Origin: Flavobacterium aquidurense
Lineage (GTDB): Bacteria; Bacteroidota; Bacteroidia; Flavobacteriales; Flavobacteriaceae
NCBI RefSeq assembly: GCF_001404985.1
Contig: NZ_JRLF01000006.1
Location: forward strand, 186,001-250,000
Direction of reading: 5' to 3'
DNA: 64,000 nt
Position numbers and translations under genes: made by a program. The number at the start of each line of letters is the position of its first letter. Position 1 is the stretch's first letter. Below the pieces are notes generated by a model, which saw only the letters and a program-made list of their open reading frames with translations, did not search any database and was not told the DNA's origin. Below, in pieces: positions 35,637 to 44,865 of this stretch.

Positions 35637-36470
35637 ATGAGAAAAATAGTAATCGCACTATCAGTATTAATGGCCTTAACTTCGTGTGTATCGAAAAAGC
35701 AATATGCAGCACTAGAAGCTAAGAACAAAGAAACCCAAGATTTATTAAACTCCTGTACCGTAAAACTAAATGCTTGTTTAGAGGAAAAAGCAGGGTTAGC
35801 AGCTACAGCAGAAAGCTATAAACAACATAATCAAGACTTAATAAGCACTTCTAAAGACTTAACTGTTCTAACTACTAAAGGAGCTGAAAATCTTGAAAAA
35901 TCATTAGAAAGTTTAAAAGAAAAAGATTTAAAAATATCAAGACTTCAAGATGCTTTAACTAAAAAAGACAGTGTTACACTAGCTTTAGTTACAAGCTTAA
36001 AAGGAGCAGTTGGAATCAACGATCCGGATATCGAAATCAATGTAGAAAAAGGTGTTGTATTTATCTCTATCGCAGACAAATTATTGTTTAAAAGTGGTAG
36101 CTATGATGTAACTGATGCAGCAAAAGGTGTTTTAGCTAAAGTTGCAAAAGTTGTAAACGACAAACCTGATTTTGAATGTATGGTTGAAGGTCACACAGAT
36201 AACGTTCCTTACAAAAGCAACGGAGTTTTGTTAGACAACTGGGATTTAAGTGTTAAACGTTCTACATCTATTGTACGTGTATTAACTAATGACCTTGGAG
36301 TTAACCCTGCTAAATTAATCGCAGCTGGTAGAAGTTCATATGTGCCTTTAGTTGCAAATGATACTCCGGACAATAAAGCTCGTAACAGAAGAACTCGTAT
36401 TGTTGTTATGCCTAAAATCGATCAATTCTATGATATGATTGAAAAAGAAATGAAAAAACAACAAAAATAA
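35637..36470 (+). CDS. OmpA-family lipoprotein
   Basis: A 277-aa protein. A lipoprotein signal with lipobox LTSC (Cys17) is followed by a coiled-coil-like helical stretch (about 25-110) and a C-terminal OmpA domain (about 140-250). The peptidoglycan-binding motif is visible as VEGHTDNVPY and NRRTRIVVMPK. It would anchor the outer membrane to the cell wall. A TAAATTTG box lies at 35600-35607, 30 nt upstream, and a strong terminator lies 32 bp downstream, so the gene is monocistronic. Confidence 0.93.
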   Translation: MRKIVIALSVLMALTSCVSKKQYAALEAKNKETQDLLNSCTVKLNACLEEKAGLAATAESYKQHNQDLISTSKDLTVLTTKGAENLEKSLESLKEKDLKISRLQDALTKKDSVTLALVTSLKGAVGINDPDIEINVEKGVVFISIADKLLFKSGSYDVTDAAKGVLAKVAKVVNDKPDFECMVEGHTDNVPYKSNGVLLDNWDLSVKRSTSIVRVLTNDLGVNPAKLIAAGRSSYVPLVANDTPDNKARNRRTRIVVMPKIDQFYDMIEKEMKKQQK

Positions 36471-36501
36471 TTTAGAGTTTTAACATACTTTATTATACAG
36501 A

Positions 36502-36527
36502 AAAAGCAGGTCAATTGACCTGCTTTT
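36502..36527. terminator. Terminator after the OmpA-family gene
   Basis: AAAAGCAGGTCAATTGACCTGCTTTT is a perfect 13-bp palindromic stem ending in a T-run, 32 bp after the stop codon. It can work in both directions. The remaining 190 bp to the next gene is AT-rich, and I see nothing else in it. Confidence 0.88.
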
Positions 36528-36720
36528 ATGTATTCTTAATTTTTTAATAACCAATTAAATATAATCAAGAATAGCATTATTTTTAATTAACTAACTAAAT
36601 TTTAACTAATCTAAAGTTAGTTATTTATTTTAAATTATTATACGATTTCAGTTTTTTTTTACAAATAAGCCATATCGATGATTTTTTAATATAGAATCAA
36701 AGGCATTGAAAAAGTAATTT

Positions 36721-37758
36721 TTATTTAATTCCGTAATTAAGAGGCAACATATCTCCCACTTTCTTTTCTGAAATTTTACCTGAAAAAAGTATGCTTTCTA
36801 TATTGGAGTTGTTTCCATATTTATAAATATAAAAGCTATCGGTCTGAAAAGTAATCTTAGATTCTTCGGTCCTGTTAAAAGCAATATTATATGAAGCCAC
36901 TATATCTTTTAGGTTTTCATTTTGAATTTCTGCCTTTGGCTGTGGTAAAACTTCAACTTTTACAAAATCATCTTCTTCAATAATTTTGAAACGCTTAAGA
37001 GCATCAATACTGTTATCATCATTAAGCAATAAAAATTTCTTTATTCCCCAATCCTTTTTAGCAAAATTTCTGAAAAACTGAATTTGAGATCCCTGATACG
37101 TTTTTTCTCGGCGTTCTAAAACGGCAACAGAATTATTAATATCTTCAAATCTGCTTACTCCACCGTAAAAATTCTTGATAACATCTTTAGAATTAATGCT
37201 TAATTTATTAAAAGCAACTTCGAAAACTACTAATTCGAAATCAATTTTATACCCTAACGATTCATTCATAATAATTAAAGGTTTATCTGAAGAAGCTGTA
37301 AAAACTAATTTTTCCTTATCGTATTTGAATCGAAGATCAGATTCATTTTTTATTACACTTGATTTTGCATTATTTGTTTTTCCTAAAAAATATTCCCTAA
37401 ACAATTTTAGTTTCTGTTCCCTGGTAAACAATTCATTTGTACTAATAACGACCTCTTTAAGTTCATTTTTTGAAACTGTAAGTGCAATATTCAATGGTTT
37501 AGAAGCGTCCAGACTTGTAAGATATTCCGTTTGATATCCCATGAAACTTATCGCTAAAATGTTATTAGCATTTGGTTCATATTTTATTGTGAAATTTCCA
37601 TTTACATCTGAGATTGTAGAAATGGTAGTCCCGTCAAAATAAATATTCACACCTTCGAGCGGCATATTATCTTTGGATGTAATTTTTCCTTTTAAAATAC
37701 TTTGTGAGAATGCAGCAACAAAAGAAAATAAAAATAACAAAAGAATGATTCTTTTCAT
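36721..37758 (-). CDS. Secreted protein with carboxypeptidase-regulatory-like domain
   Basis: A 345-aa protein. The Sec signal peptide is residues 1-19 (ending AAFSQ). A CarboxypepD_reg-like beta-sandwich follows at about 20-105 (LKGKITSKDNMPLEGVNIYF, then ISDVNGNFTIKY), a typical 'SusC-plug-side' domain of Bacteroidota envelope proteins. The remaining 240 residues are unrecognised. It is not long enough to be a TonB receptor. A stem-loop ends only 6 nt from the start codon. Confidence 0.8.
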   Translation of the reverse strand: MKRIILLLFLFSFVAAFSQSILKGKITSKDNMPLEGVNIYFDGTTISTISDVNGNFTIKYEPNANNILAISFMGYQTEYLTSLDASKPLNIALTVSKNELKEVVISTNELFTREQKLKLFREYFLGKTNNAKSSVIKNESDLRFKYDKEKLVFTASSDKPLIIMNESLGYKIDFELVVFEVAFNKLSINSKDVIKNFYGGVSRFEDINNSVAVLERREKTYQGSQIQFFRNFAKKDWGIKKFLLLNDDNSIDALKRFKIIEEDDFVKVEVLPQPKAEIQNENLKDIVASYNIAFNRTEESKITFQTDSFYIYKYGNNSNIESILFSGKISEKKVGDMLPLNYGIK

Positions 37759-37764
37759 AATATA

Positions 37765-37808
37765 AAAATGGTTTGGTTAAATTATATGCTAATTAACCAA
37801 ACCATTTT
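37765..37808 (-). terminator. Hairpin between Sua5/YciO gene and a start codon
   Basis: A perfect 16-bp stem (37765-37780 / 37793-37808, AAAATGGTTTGGTTAA and complement) with a 12-nt loop. On the minus strand it ends in CATTTTTATA, so it is terminator-like for the Sua5/YciO gene. It ends 6 nt before the ATG of the following gene at 37758. Confidence 0.75.
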
Positions 37809-37837
37809 CTATAATCCTAAATAATCAAGATTTATTC

Positions 37838-38458
37838 TTACAAAATATTGATATCTCCTTTTCCTTCTCTTATAATTACAGGTTCGTAATCTGATAGATC
37901 AATAATAGTCGAACCAACATTATCTCCGTAACCACCGTCAATAACCAGATCAACAAGATTTTGCCATTTCTCGAAAATCAACTCAGGATCTGTTGTATAT
38001 TCAATTACATCATCTTCATCACGAATAGAAGTAGAAACGATTGGATTACCTAACTTTCGAACTATTTCGAGTGCAATATTATTATCTGGTATACGAATAC
38101 CTACTGTGGTTTTCTTTTTAAATTCTTTTGGTAAATTATTATTCCCGGGCAAAATAAAAGTGTAAGGTCCGGGCAATGCTCTTTTTAAAATTTTAAAAGT
38201 AGCCGTATCAATCTGACGAACATAATCTGATAAGTTACTTAAATCATGGCAGATAAAAGAGAAATTTGCTTTCTCAAGTTTAACTCCTTTTATTTTTGCA
38301 ATTTTTTCTAAAGCGCGTGAATTGGTAATATCACAACCCAAACCGTAAACAGTATCTGTTGGATAAATTACTAAACCTCCGTTCTGAAGCACTTTTACCA
38401 CTTTGGCAATTGCAGCTTCATTAGGTTTATCGGGATATATTTTTATGAACTCTGCCAT
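37838..38458 (-). CDS. Sua5/YciO/YrdC-family protein
   Basis: A 206-aa protein of the L-threonylcarbamoyladenylate synthase superfamily. Conserved segments are GGLVIYPTDTVYGLGCD, the KGVKLEKANFSFI region, RALPGPYTFILPGN and VGIRIPDN. It is closest in wording to the YciO branch, whose t6A activity is weaker or unproven than that of TsaC/Sua5. If it is the only copy in the genome it would be the TsaC needed together with TsaE (24349-24756). I leave the symbol open. Confidence 0.85.
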   Translation of the reverse strand: MAEFIKIYPDKPNEAAIAKVVKVLQNGGLVIYPTDTVYGLGCDITNSRALEKIAKIKGVKLEKANFSFICHDLSNLSDYVRQIDTATFKILKRALPGPYTFILPGNNNLPKEFKKKTTVGIRIPDNNIALEIVRKLGNPIVSTSIRDEDDVIEYTTDPELIFEKWQNLVDLVIDGGYGDNVGSTIIDLSDYEPVIIREGKGDINIL

Positions 38459-38685
38459 TTTTTTAGAATAAAGAAGTTAGATTATAGAACAAAGACTAAT
38501 CTTTAATTCTTTTTAAGTTTTTAAAATAAATAACGACCTTCCAATTGAAAATAGATTTAACTAAATAACCCTTATTCTCTTTAAAAGTCATGCAAAATTG
38601 TGAAGGTTGAAAATCAAATCCAGTAATAAAAAATTAAATTTTTTCAAAAATCTATTTTCTATCCTCTTTCTTCTATACTCTTTTC

Positions 38686-41037
38686 TTACCCTACAACATC
38701 TAATTTAGCGAAACGAAGTAAAAGTTTTTTTAGACCTCCAACTTCAAATCTTATTTCGGCTTTTTTATCAGCTCCTACACCTTCTAAATTGACTACTTCA
38801 CCTTTACCAAAACGTTCGTGCATTACAACATTTCCAATGGTTAACTTATTATCAAATAAATTAGGTGCAGCAGTATTGGGGTTTGTTCCCGCAACAGGTT
38901 TTAATTTACGAATATTCAAATCCGGTTTTGGCTGATTATCCGTTACATGTTTTGGCGGCGTTGAACCAATTGGTTTTGCAAGACGCAATTTTGATTTATC
39001 GATATCTCCAAAAATATCTCCGTCGATTGGCGATTTATATCGGTAATTGCTTTCTGCAGGCGTTAAATATTCCAGATATTGACCATCAATTTCTTCGATA
39101 AAACGTGATGGCTCACTATCTGTCAATTTACCCCAGCGGTAACGTGATTGTGCATAAGTTAAATAAGCCTGATGTTCTGCACGAGTTAAAGCTACGTAAA
39201 ACAAACGACGTTCCTCTTCTAATTCACTTCTTGTACTCATACTCATGGCACTCGGAAATAAATCCTCTTCCATACCCACCACAAAAACATGAGGAAATTC
39301 AAGTCCTTTTGCTAAGTGAATCGTCATCAATGCCACACGATCTTCATCAGATGTATCTTTATCTAAATCAGTTGCAAGCGCTACATCTTCCATAAATTCA
39401 GACAAAGCTCCTCTTGCACCGTCAATTTCTTTTTGTCCCTCGGTAAAATCTTTCAAACCGTTTAAAAGCTCTTCGATATTCTGAATTTTTGCCATTCCTT
39501 CCGGTGTGGCATCTTTCTTTAGTTCCTGAACAAGACCCGTTTTTTTAGCTACATAATCTGTAATATAAAAAGCATCCTGATTTTGATCGATAACCTGAAA
39601 ACTCTGTATCATCGTAACAAAATCGTTGATTTTGTTTTTGGTTCCTGAGTTTAACTTCAAATCAATTTTATCGATATTTACCATTACTTCCCAAATCGAA
39701 CGTTTGTAATGATTTGCTGCAATAGTTAGTTTTTCGACTGTTGTATCACCAATTCCACGAGCAGGATAATTAATTACACGAACAAGTGCTTCTTCATCTT
39801 TTGGGTTGATTACCAAACGTAAATAACACAAAACATCTTTAATCTCTTTACGTTGGTAGAACGATAATCCACCATAAATTCTATACGGAATATCACGTTT
39901 TCTCAACGCATCTTCCATCGCACGAGATTGTGCGTTGGTACGGTACAAAATCGCAAATGAGCCATTATGTAGCTGATTTTGCATTTTTTGTTCAAAAATC
40001 GTGCTGGCTACAAAACGACCTTCTTCGGCATCAGTCAAACTACGATGAACTTTTATTTTTTGTCCAAAATCATTTGCAGTCCAGACTACCTTATCAAGTT
40101 TAGTCTTATTATGTTCCATTACAGTATTTGCCGCTTCAACAATATTTCTCGTTGAACGGTAATTTTGCTCTAAACGAAACATTATTACGCCTTCATAATC
40201 TTTCTGGAAATTCAGGATATTATTAATATTTGCTCCACGGAAAGCATAAATACTCTGCGCATCATCACCAACCACACAAATATTCTGAAACTTGTCTGAT
40301 AAAGCCCTCACAATCAAATACTGTGAGTGATTTGTATCCTGGTACTCATCTACCAATATATAGCGAAAACGATTCTGATATTTTGCTAAAACCTCAGGAA
40401 AACGAGTTAATAACTCATTGGTTTTTAATAATAAGTCATCAAAATCCATTGCTCCCGCTTTAAAACACCGCTCTACATATTGTTGGTAAATTTCTCCTAA
40501 ACGTGGTCTTTTTGCCATTGCATCGGCTTCTACCAATTCAGGATTATTAAAATATGCTTTAACTGTAATTAAGCTGTTTTTATAAGAGGAAATCCTACCT
40601 AAAATTTGCTTTGGTTTATAGACATCACGATCCAGCTGCATTTCTTTAATAATAGAAGAAATCAATCTCGCTGAATCCTGAGAATCATATATTGTAAAAT
40701 TAGATGGATATCCTAAATGATCTGATTCTGCACGAAGAATACGAGCAAAAATAGAGTGAAAAGTTCCCATCCAAAGGTTTTTTGCTTCAGATGCACCTAC
40801 AATATCAGAAATCCTGTGCTTCATTTCACGAGCGGCTTTGTTCGTGAATGTTAGCGACAAAATATTGAAAGCATCAACACCTTGTGCCATCAAATAAGCA
40901 ATTCTAATAGTTAAAACACGGGTTTTCCCCGAACCTGCACCAGCAATAATAATCATTGGCCCGTCTTTTTTCAGAACGGGTTGTCGTTGCGCCTCATTGA
41001 GCTGGTCAATGTACTTTTGCATGAAATTCTTCTCCAT
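38686..41037 (-). CDS. UvrD/PcrA-type ATP-dependent DNA helicase
   Basis: A 783-aa superfamily 1A helicase. Motif I is IIAGAGSGKTRVL, motif Ia LTFTNKAAREM, motif II FRYILVDEYQDTN, motif III GDDAQSIYAFRGA, motif IV LEQNYRST, motif V MTIHLAKGLEFPHVFVVG and motif VI ERRLFYVALTRAE. The C-terminus carries the PcrA-like Tudor segment (GNVVMHERFGKGEVVNLEG) that contacts RNA polymerase in relatives. It acts in repair and in replication restart. A TATTTTTG box is at 41053-41046. Confidence 0.95.
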   Translation of the reverse strand: MEKNFMQKYIDQLNEAQRQPVLKKDGPMIIIAGAGSGKTRVLTIRIAYLMAQGVDAFNILSLTFTNKAAREMKHRISDIVGASEAKNLWMGTFHSIFARILRAESDHLGYPSNFTIYDSQDSARLISSIIKEMQLDRDVYKPKQILGRISSYKNSLITVKAYFNNPELVEADAMAKRPRLGEIYQQYVERCFKAGAMDFDDLLLKTNELLTRFPEVLAKYQNRFRYILVDEYQDTNHSQYLIVRALSDKFQNICVVGDDAQSIYAFRGANINNILNFQKDYEGVIMFRLEQNYRSTRNIVEAANTVMEHNKTKLDKVVWTANDFGQKIKVHRSLTDAEEGRFVASTIFEQKMQNQLHNGSFAILYRTNAQSRAMEDALRKRDIPYRIYGGLSFYQRKEIKDVLCYLRLVINPKDEEALVRVINYPARGIGDTTVEKLTIAANHYKRSIWEVMVNIDKIDLKLNSGTKNKINDFVTMIQSFQVIDQNQDAFYITDYVAKKTGLVQELKKDATPEGMAKIQNIEELLNGLKDFTEGQKEIDGARGALSEFMEDVALATDLDKDTSDEDRVALMTIHLAKGLEFPHVFVVGMEEDLFPSAMSMSTRSELEEERRLFYVALTRAEHQAYLTYAQSRYRWGKLTDSEPSRFIEEIDGQYLEYLTPAESNYRYKSPIDGDIFGDIDKSKLRLAKPIGSTPPKHVTDNQPKPDLNIRKLKPVAGTNPNTAAPNLFDNKLTIGNVVMHERFGKGEVVNLEGVGADKKAEIRFEVGGLKKLLLRFAKLDVVG

Positions 41038-41552
41038 AATTATTGCAAAAATAAGAATTAATGATTTAATAAGCTACTAAGATTCTAAGGTTCTGAGTGG
41101 CTAAGTTTTTTTATTTTTTAGAAGCAGAAACATTAGGTATTTTTCACAAATATAGTTCCCGCTTTCGGCTATATCTCTCCGTTCCACTACGAGGATACCG
41201 CCTCTATCGGGGCTAGATTAGAACAATTGTGTTTTTAGAAAGATACTTAGATTCTAAGTTGCTAAGGTTCTAAGGTTTTGTTTCAAAATAACAAACCGCA
41301 TTTTTTGAGTTTAAAAATTATACCTAATTCGAAGTTTTTCTTTAAAGTCAGAATAGTCGATAATTCTACTGCTTCAATATCCTCTTCACTTTTTTTAATT
41401 CTTCGATTAATTTTTCTAAATTCTGATAATTAGCATCTAATTCTGTCATACTCATAATGCATATATTCAACAAAAAAAGCTAATTTTTAAACTATATTTC
41501 TTATAATTAATTAAAAAACTTAGTTACTTAGAACCTTAATACCTCAGAACCT
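41038..41552. repeat. Gene-poor stretch with CTAAG-type repeats and element copy B
   Basis: CTAAG-type copies are at 41085-41106, 41239-41276 and (inverted) 41517-41551. The bipartite element, copy B, is at 41155-41217. On the minus strand it reads TAGCCCCGATAGAGGCGG, a hairpin, then GATATAGC and AGCGGGAACTA, matching copy A at 5641. A possible broken small gene is at 41283-41455. The rest is AT-rich. Confidence 0.55.
41283..41455 (-). pseudogene. Possible frameshifted small gene (about 57 aa)
   Basis: From an ATG at 41455 the frame reads MSMTELDANYQNLEKLIEEL and then meets seven A at the Lys-Lys position, followed by a stop 30 codons in. Shifting one base at the A-run continues sensibly as KKSEEDIEAVELSTIL and ends near 41283. 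The helical, charged composition suggests a real short helical protein broken by a slip at the A-run, or a sequencing error there. I cannot name the family. Confidence 0.3.
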
Positions 41553-42320
41553 TTATTTATAAAAAACATCATAAGCAAATCGAATCAAAGTACCCACAAC
41601 TACAATTAAAAAGAAAATTCTAATAAATCCATTTCCTTTGTTAATTGCCAATTTTGCACCAAGCCATCCGCCAAATCCATTACTAATTGCCATAGGAATT
41701 GCAATCGACCATATGATTTTTCCCTTTATCATAAACAAACAAATAGAACCAAAGTTTGTTGCCAGATTTACCATTTTAGCATTTGCTGAAGCATGCAAGA
41801 AGTCGAAACCTAATAAAGCAATAAATGCAACTACAAAAAAACTCCCGGTTCCCGGACCTATAAATCCGTCATAAAAACCAACAATGATACTAATTACAAC
41901 AGCATAGATTATTTGTGTCCTGGCCGAATGATCTTTTGCAACATGCTGACCAAAATTTTTCTTTGCATATGTATAAATAAATAATAAGGATAAAACCACC
42001 AGTAAAAGAGGTTTCATAAAATCATTGCTAACCATTGTTAATATTGTAGAACCCAAAAATGCAGATGGAACCGCCAAGCACATCATAAGTAAAAGCAACT
42101 TCCATTGAATCACTACTTTTTTAAGATATTGAAAAGCCGCGAAGGCAGTTCCTGTAAAAGCCGGAATTTTTAATGTTCCCACAACTGTAGAAACAGGTAA
42201 GTTTGGCAATAAAATTAGTCCCATTGGTGTCTGGATTAATCCGCCGCCGCCAACAATTGCATCAATAAATCCTGCTGCAAAAGCAGCTAAACAAAGAAAA
42301 AATATAATATATGAATCCAT
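41553..42320 (-). CDS. TSUP-family (TauE/SafE) membrane transporter
   Basis: A 255-aa integral membrane protein with about seven to eight helices. It starts with the family loop FIDAIVGGGGLIQTP and has the second half-repeat signature GFYDGFIGPGTGSFFVVAF. TSUP proteins export sulfite, sulfoacetate or other small organic anions; the substrate here is unknown. I start it at the ATG at 42320 (MDSYIIFFLCL). The longer frame begins at a TTG that overlaps the -7 box of the promoter at 42357-42388. Confidence 0.9.
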   Translation of the reverse strand: MDSYIIFFLCLAAFAAGFIDAIVGGGGLIQTPMGLILLPNLPVSTVVGTLKIPAFTGTAFAAFQYLKKVVIQWKLLLLMMCLAVPSAFLGSTILTMVSNDFMKPLLLVVLSLLFIYTYAKKNFGQHVAKDHSARTQIIYAVVISIIVGFYDGFIGPGTGSFFVVAFIALLGFDFLHASANAKMVNLATNFGSICLFMIKGKIIWSIAIPMAISNGFGGWLGAKLAINKGNGFIRIFFLIVVVGTLIRFAYDVFYK

Positions 42321-42356
42321 TAAGAAGGTGTTTCTGCAAATTAAAAAAGCAAGATG

Positions 42357-42388
42357 CAAAAGTAAGTCTTCCTTTTTGTTTATTACAA
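42357..42388 (-). promoter_or_regulatory. Probable promoter of the TSUP gene
   Basis: On the minus strand, TTG at 42388-42386, a 21-nt gap and TACTTTTG at 42364-42357 match the Bacteroidota consensus. This supports the downstream ATG at 42320 as the start. Confidence 0.6.
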
Positions 42389-42445
42389 TAAATTTAAAGT
42401 GGATTTCTCCTTAAAAATTATATTTTTGTTGAAAAATTGAACCAA

Positions 42446-42967
42446 ATGGATTTTAACAGAATTATAGAATTAGCCAGTTATACTTTACCAGCCATTGTTA
42501 CCGGATTCGTGGCTTACAGTTTTTTTGAACTGCATATAAAAAACAATGATAAAAAGCGAAATTTTTTATTGAACAGAGAGGCTCATAAAGAATCCTTACC
42601 AATACGTTTACAGGCTTACGAGCGTATGACTTTGTTTTTAGAGCGCATTAACCTAACGAAATTGCTAATTAGGATAGCGCCAATTTCAAACGAAAAACAT
42701 GATTATGAAAATTATGTAATTGATCAGATAGAACAAGAATTTGAGCACAATCTTACACAGCAAATTTATATGTCTGATGAATGTTGGACGATTATAACAA
42801 CTGCTAAAAATTCGACTATACAAATCATTCGTAAAGCTGCGATGAGCGATCGCGTTGACAGCGCAGATAAATTACGTGAAAAGATTTTGAATGATTTATT
42901 AGAGAAACAATCTCCAAGCAATGCTGCTTTAGGATATATTAAAAATGAAGTAGCAGGTTTGTGGTAA
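42446..42967 (+). CDS. Small protein with one N-terminal helix, unknown
   Basis: A 173-aa protein that I do not recognise. One hydrophobic N-terminal helix (YTLPAIVTGFVAYSFFEL) is followed by a largely helical, charged cytoplasmic part (RLQAYERMTLFLERINL; EFEHNLTQQIYMSDECW). No catalytic motif is apparent. I place the start at the ATG at 42446; the frame also extends three codons to a TTG. A TATTTTTG box at 42421-42428 lies 18 nt upstream, with no clear TTG partner. Confidence 0.7.
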   Translation: MDFNRIIELASYTLPAIVTGFVAYSFFELHIKNNDKKRNFLLNREAHKESLPIRLQAYERMTLFLERINLTKLLIRIAPISNEKHDYENYVIDQIEQEFEHNLTQQIYMSDECWTIITTAKNSTIQIIRKAAMSDRVDSADKLREKILNDLLEKQSPSNAALGYIKNEVAGLW

Positions 42968-43017
42968 AATTATAGTTTGGCAAGATTAATTACGACACAA
43001 TTAATCTTGTCATTTTT

Positions 43018-43752
43018 TTATTTCCACCACTTTTGATTTGGTTTAACCAGCCAGCCATTTTTCAGGTATTTTGCAGATATACTTAACTGCCCTGCTCCAA
43101 TATCAAAATCACAGTTTACATTGGGAACCCTATAATCTCCCCAATTACATTTTTTTTCTTTTCCGGAAGTATTAGATTTCCATACACCAACAAATATATT
43201 ATTGAAATAATTATCCCTGTAACTTTCAATATCATTGTATTTTACTACACCATATTTATCGACATAAAATATAGCTTGTAATTTTCCGTAAAATTCTCCG
43301 GTATTTTTTTGATTTTTATTTTCGACAAACTTATAATTGGCAACTAATAAACCCTGACTTTTTATACCTGCAGTTTTGTATTCATCATCAAGTCCTAATT
43401 TTGGCTTTTTAAGTTCCTGTATTTTAAGGATCGTTATTGTGCCTGTAAAATCACAAATGTTTGATTTTACTGCTGATTTACCATGAACTATATATTCGTT
43501 TTTATTTTTTTCATTTCTTTTAATTGAAATAAATTTTATCAGTATTCGTTCATAATTGTCACCAATAATCCCATAAACAAGATTGTTTTCTGTTTGATTC
43601 CATAAAACAGAAAAATCATGATTTGCATACTTTTCGATTTCATTTTTTTGAAATAACTCTGAATTATCCCAAATAGAAGTTCTGCATAAATTTTCCTGAC
43701 TGAATAAATTTTGCGTAAAAGAGAAAAGAAGAAATAATATTATATTTTTCAA
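43018..43752 (-). CDS. Secreted protein of unknown function
   Basis: A 244-aa protein with a Sec signal peptide (residues 1-18, ending FSQ). The mature part contains several Trp- and Tyr-rich strands (VGVWKSNTSGKEKKCNWGDY) and paired cysteines. No family is recognised. The start appears to be TTG at 43752, because the signal peptide begins exactly there and no ATG is near. It lies 26 bp downstream of the patatin gene on the same strand, so the two are likely co-transcribed. Confidence 0.65.
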   Translation of the reverse strand: MKNIILFLLFSFTQNLFSQENLCRTSIWDNSELFQKNEIEKYANHDFSVLWNQTENNLVYGIIGDNYERILIKFISIKRNEKNKNEYIVHGKSAVKSNICDFTGTITILKIQELKKPKLGLDDEYKTAGIKSQGLLVANYKFVENKNQKNTGEFYGKLQAIFYVDKYGVVKYNDIESYRDNYFNNIFVGVWKSNTSGKEKKCNWGDYRVPNVNCDFDIGAGQLSISAKYLKNGWLVKPNQKWWK

Positions 43753-43778
43753 TTTAAATTAATTAAAATCAATAATTT

Positions 43779-44681
43779 TTAAACCCTGTTATCACTCATA
43801 ACTTCAGACTTATTCTGAGCATATTCGTAACCTTGTTCCCACCATTCTTTCATGACTTCTTTATTAAAAATAAGAGCATTATCAGTAAGTTTCGTAGGCG
43901 TGTAATATAAGTTAAGTTTTACATTCTTATTGTTAGCCATAAGTTTTCCTATAGCAATATCATGTTTTTCAACCTGATCTAAAGCAATTCGGAACAAATC
44001 GATCATTAGTGAAAACGGGTTTTTACCAATAACCGTTTTATTCATATTAACCTCAGTTTCCAGAATAATAACGTCTATTTCTGTTGCACCACGGTTAATT
44101 GCCTCACGAATAGGAACCAAACTCGAAAATCCACCATCACCATATTCATAATTATTTTTCTCTACCAAACTCATAAATGGCACATAATTACTTGAAATCC
44201 AAGACCAATCACAAAATTCTTCATATGTACAATCTTTTATAGATTTATATTCTGATTCATTTTTGGTAAAATTAGTAACTGTTATGACAACATCGTTTTT
44301 CAGTTTTTTTAAATTATTAAAATCTGATAACGAAAAATTATTTCGGATATATTTCTTCAATCCTTTACTTTCTCCAAAAGTTCTTTTTCCTTTAAAAAAC
44401 TGTCGCAGTACATTAAAGTGATTTATGGTTACAATATCTACTCCGTCTTTATTTTTAACAACGAATGGGCAAATATTAAAAATACTCGCCATAGTAACAT
44501 TGGTATAAACTGAGTGAATTTTTTTGATGTGGCCAAGCGCCAAATGCGGAATAAGCAAACTACCGGTAGAAGTTCCTATAAATAAATCATATTCGTGATT
44601 TTTTTCTTCTATTAAATACTGCGCTACGCCACCGGCAAATGCGCCTTTACTTCCTCCACCAGAAATAACCAATGCTCTCAT
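43779..44681 (-). CDS. Patatin-like phospholipase
   Basis: A 300-aa protein of the RssA/patatin family. The oxyanion loop is SGGGSKGAFAGG at residue 7. The nucleophile elbow is GTSTGS (Ser near 41), and the catalytic Asp is in YGDGGFSSLVP near residue 197, so the Ser-Asp dyad is intact. There is no signal peptide, which suggests a cytoplasmic lipid hydrolase. Upstream on this strand lies a strongly pyrimidine-biased stretch separating it from the M1 peptidase gene. Confidence 0.9.
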   Translation of the reverse strand: MRALVISGGGSKGAFAGGVAQYLIEEKNHEYDLFIGTSTGSLLIPHLALGHIKKIHSVYTNVTMASIFNICPFVVKNKDGVDIVTINHFNVLRQFFKGKRTFGESKGLKKYIRNNFSLSDFNNLKKLKNDVVITVTNFTKNESEYKSIKDCTYEEFCDWSWISSNYVPFMSLVEKNNYEYGDGGFSSLVPIREAINRGATEIDVIILETEVNMNKTVIGKNPFSLMIDLFRIALDQVEKHDIAIGKLMANNKNVKLNLYYTPTKLTDNALIFNKEVMKEWWEQGYEYAQNKSEVMSDNRV

Positions 44682-44740
44682 AAATATTAATGTAGGTTTT
44701 GTGTTTTTAGAAAATAGAAAAAAGAATAAAGAGCAAAGAT

Positions 44741-44865
44741 TTTTCTATTTACCCTAAATCTTTACTCTTTTTATTCTTTTTCTTTTCTCTTGCTTCTTTT
44801 CTCTTACTTCTTTTCTCTTACTTCTTTTCTCTATTCTCTTACTTCTTTCCTCTTTCCTCTTTTTT
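44741..44865. repeat. Pyrimidine-only tandem tract
   Basis: Almost all bases on the + strand here are C or T. A unit like TTCTTTTCTCTTAC recurs several times between 44766 and 44845. Shorter relatives lie at about 38657-38690 and, in purine form, near 50610-50660. There is no coding sense. Confidence 0.6.

Noticed and set aside
41283..41455. Assignment as exonuclease VII small subunit (xseB)
   Set aside because: The helical LE-rich start is suggestive, but the spacing of the conserved F.G motif is wrong and the frame is broken, so no name was given.
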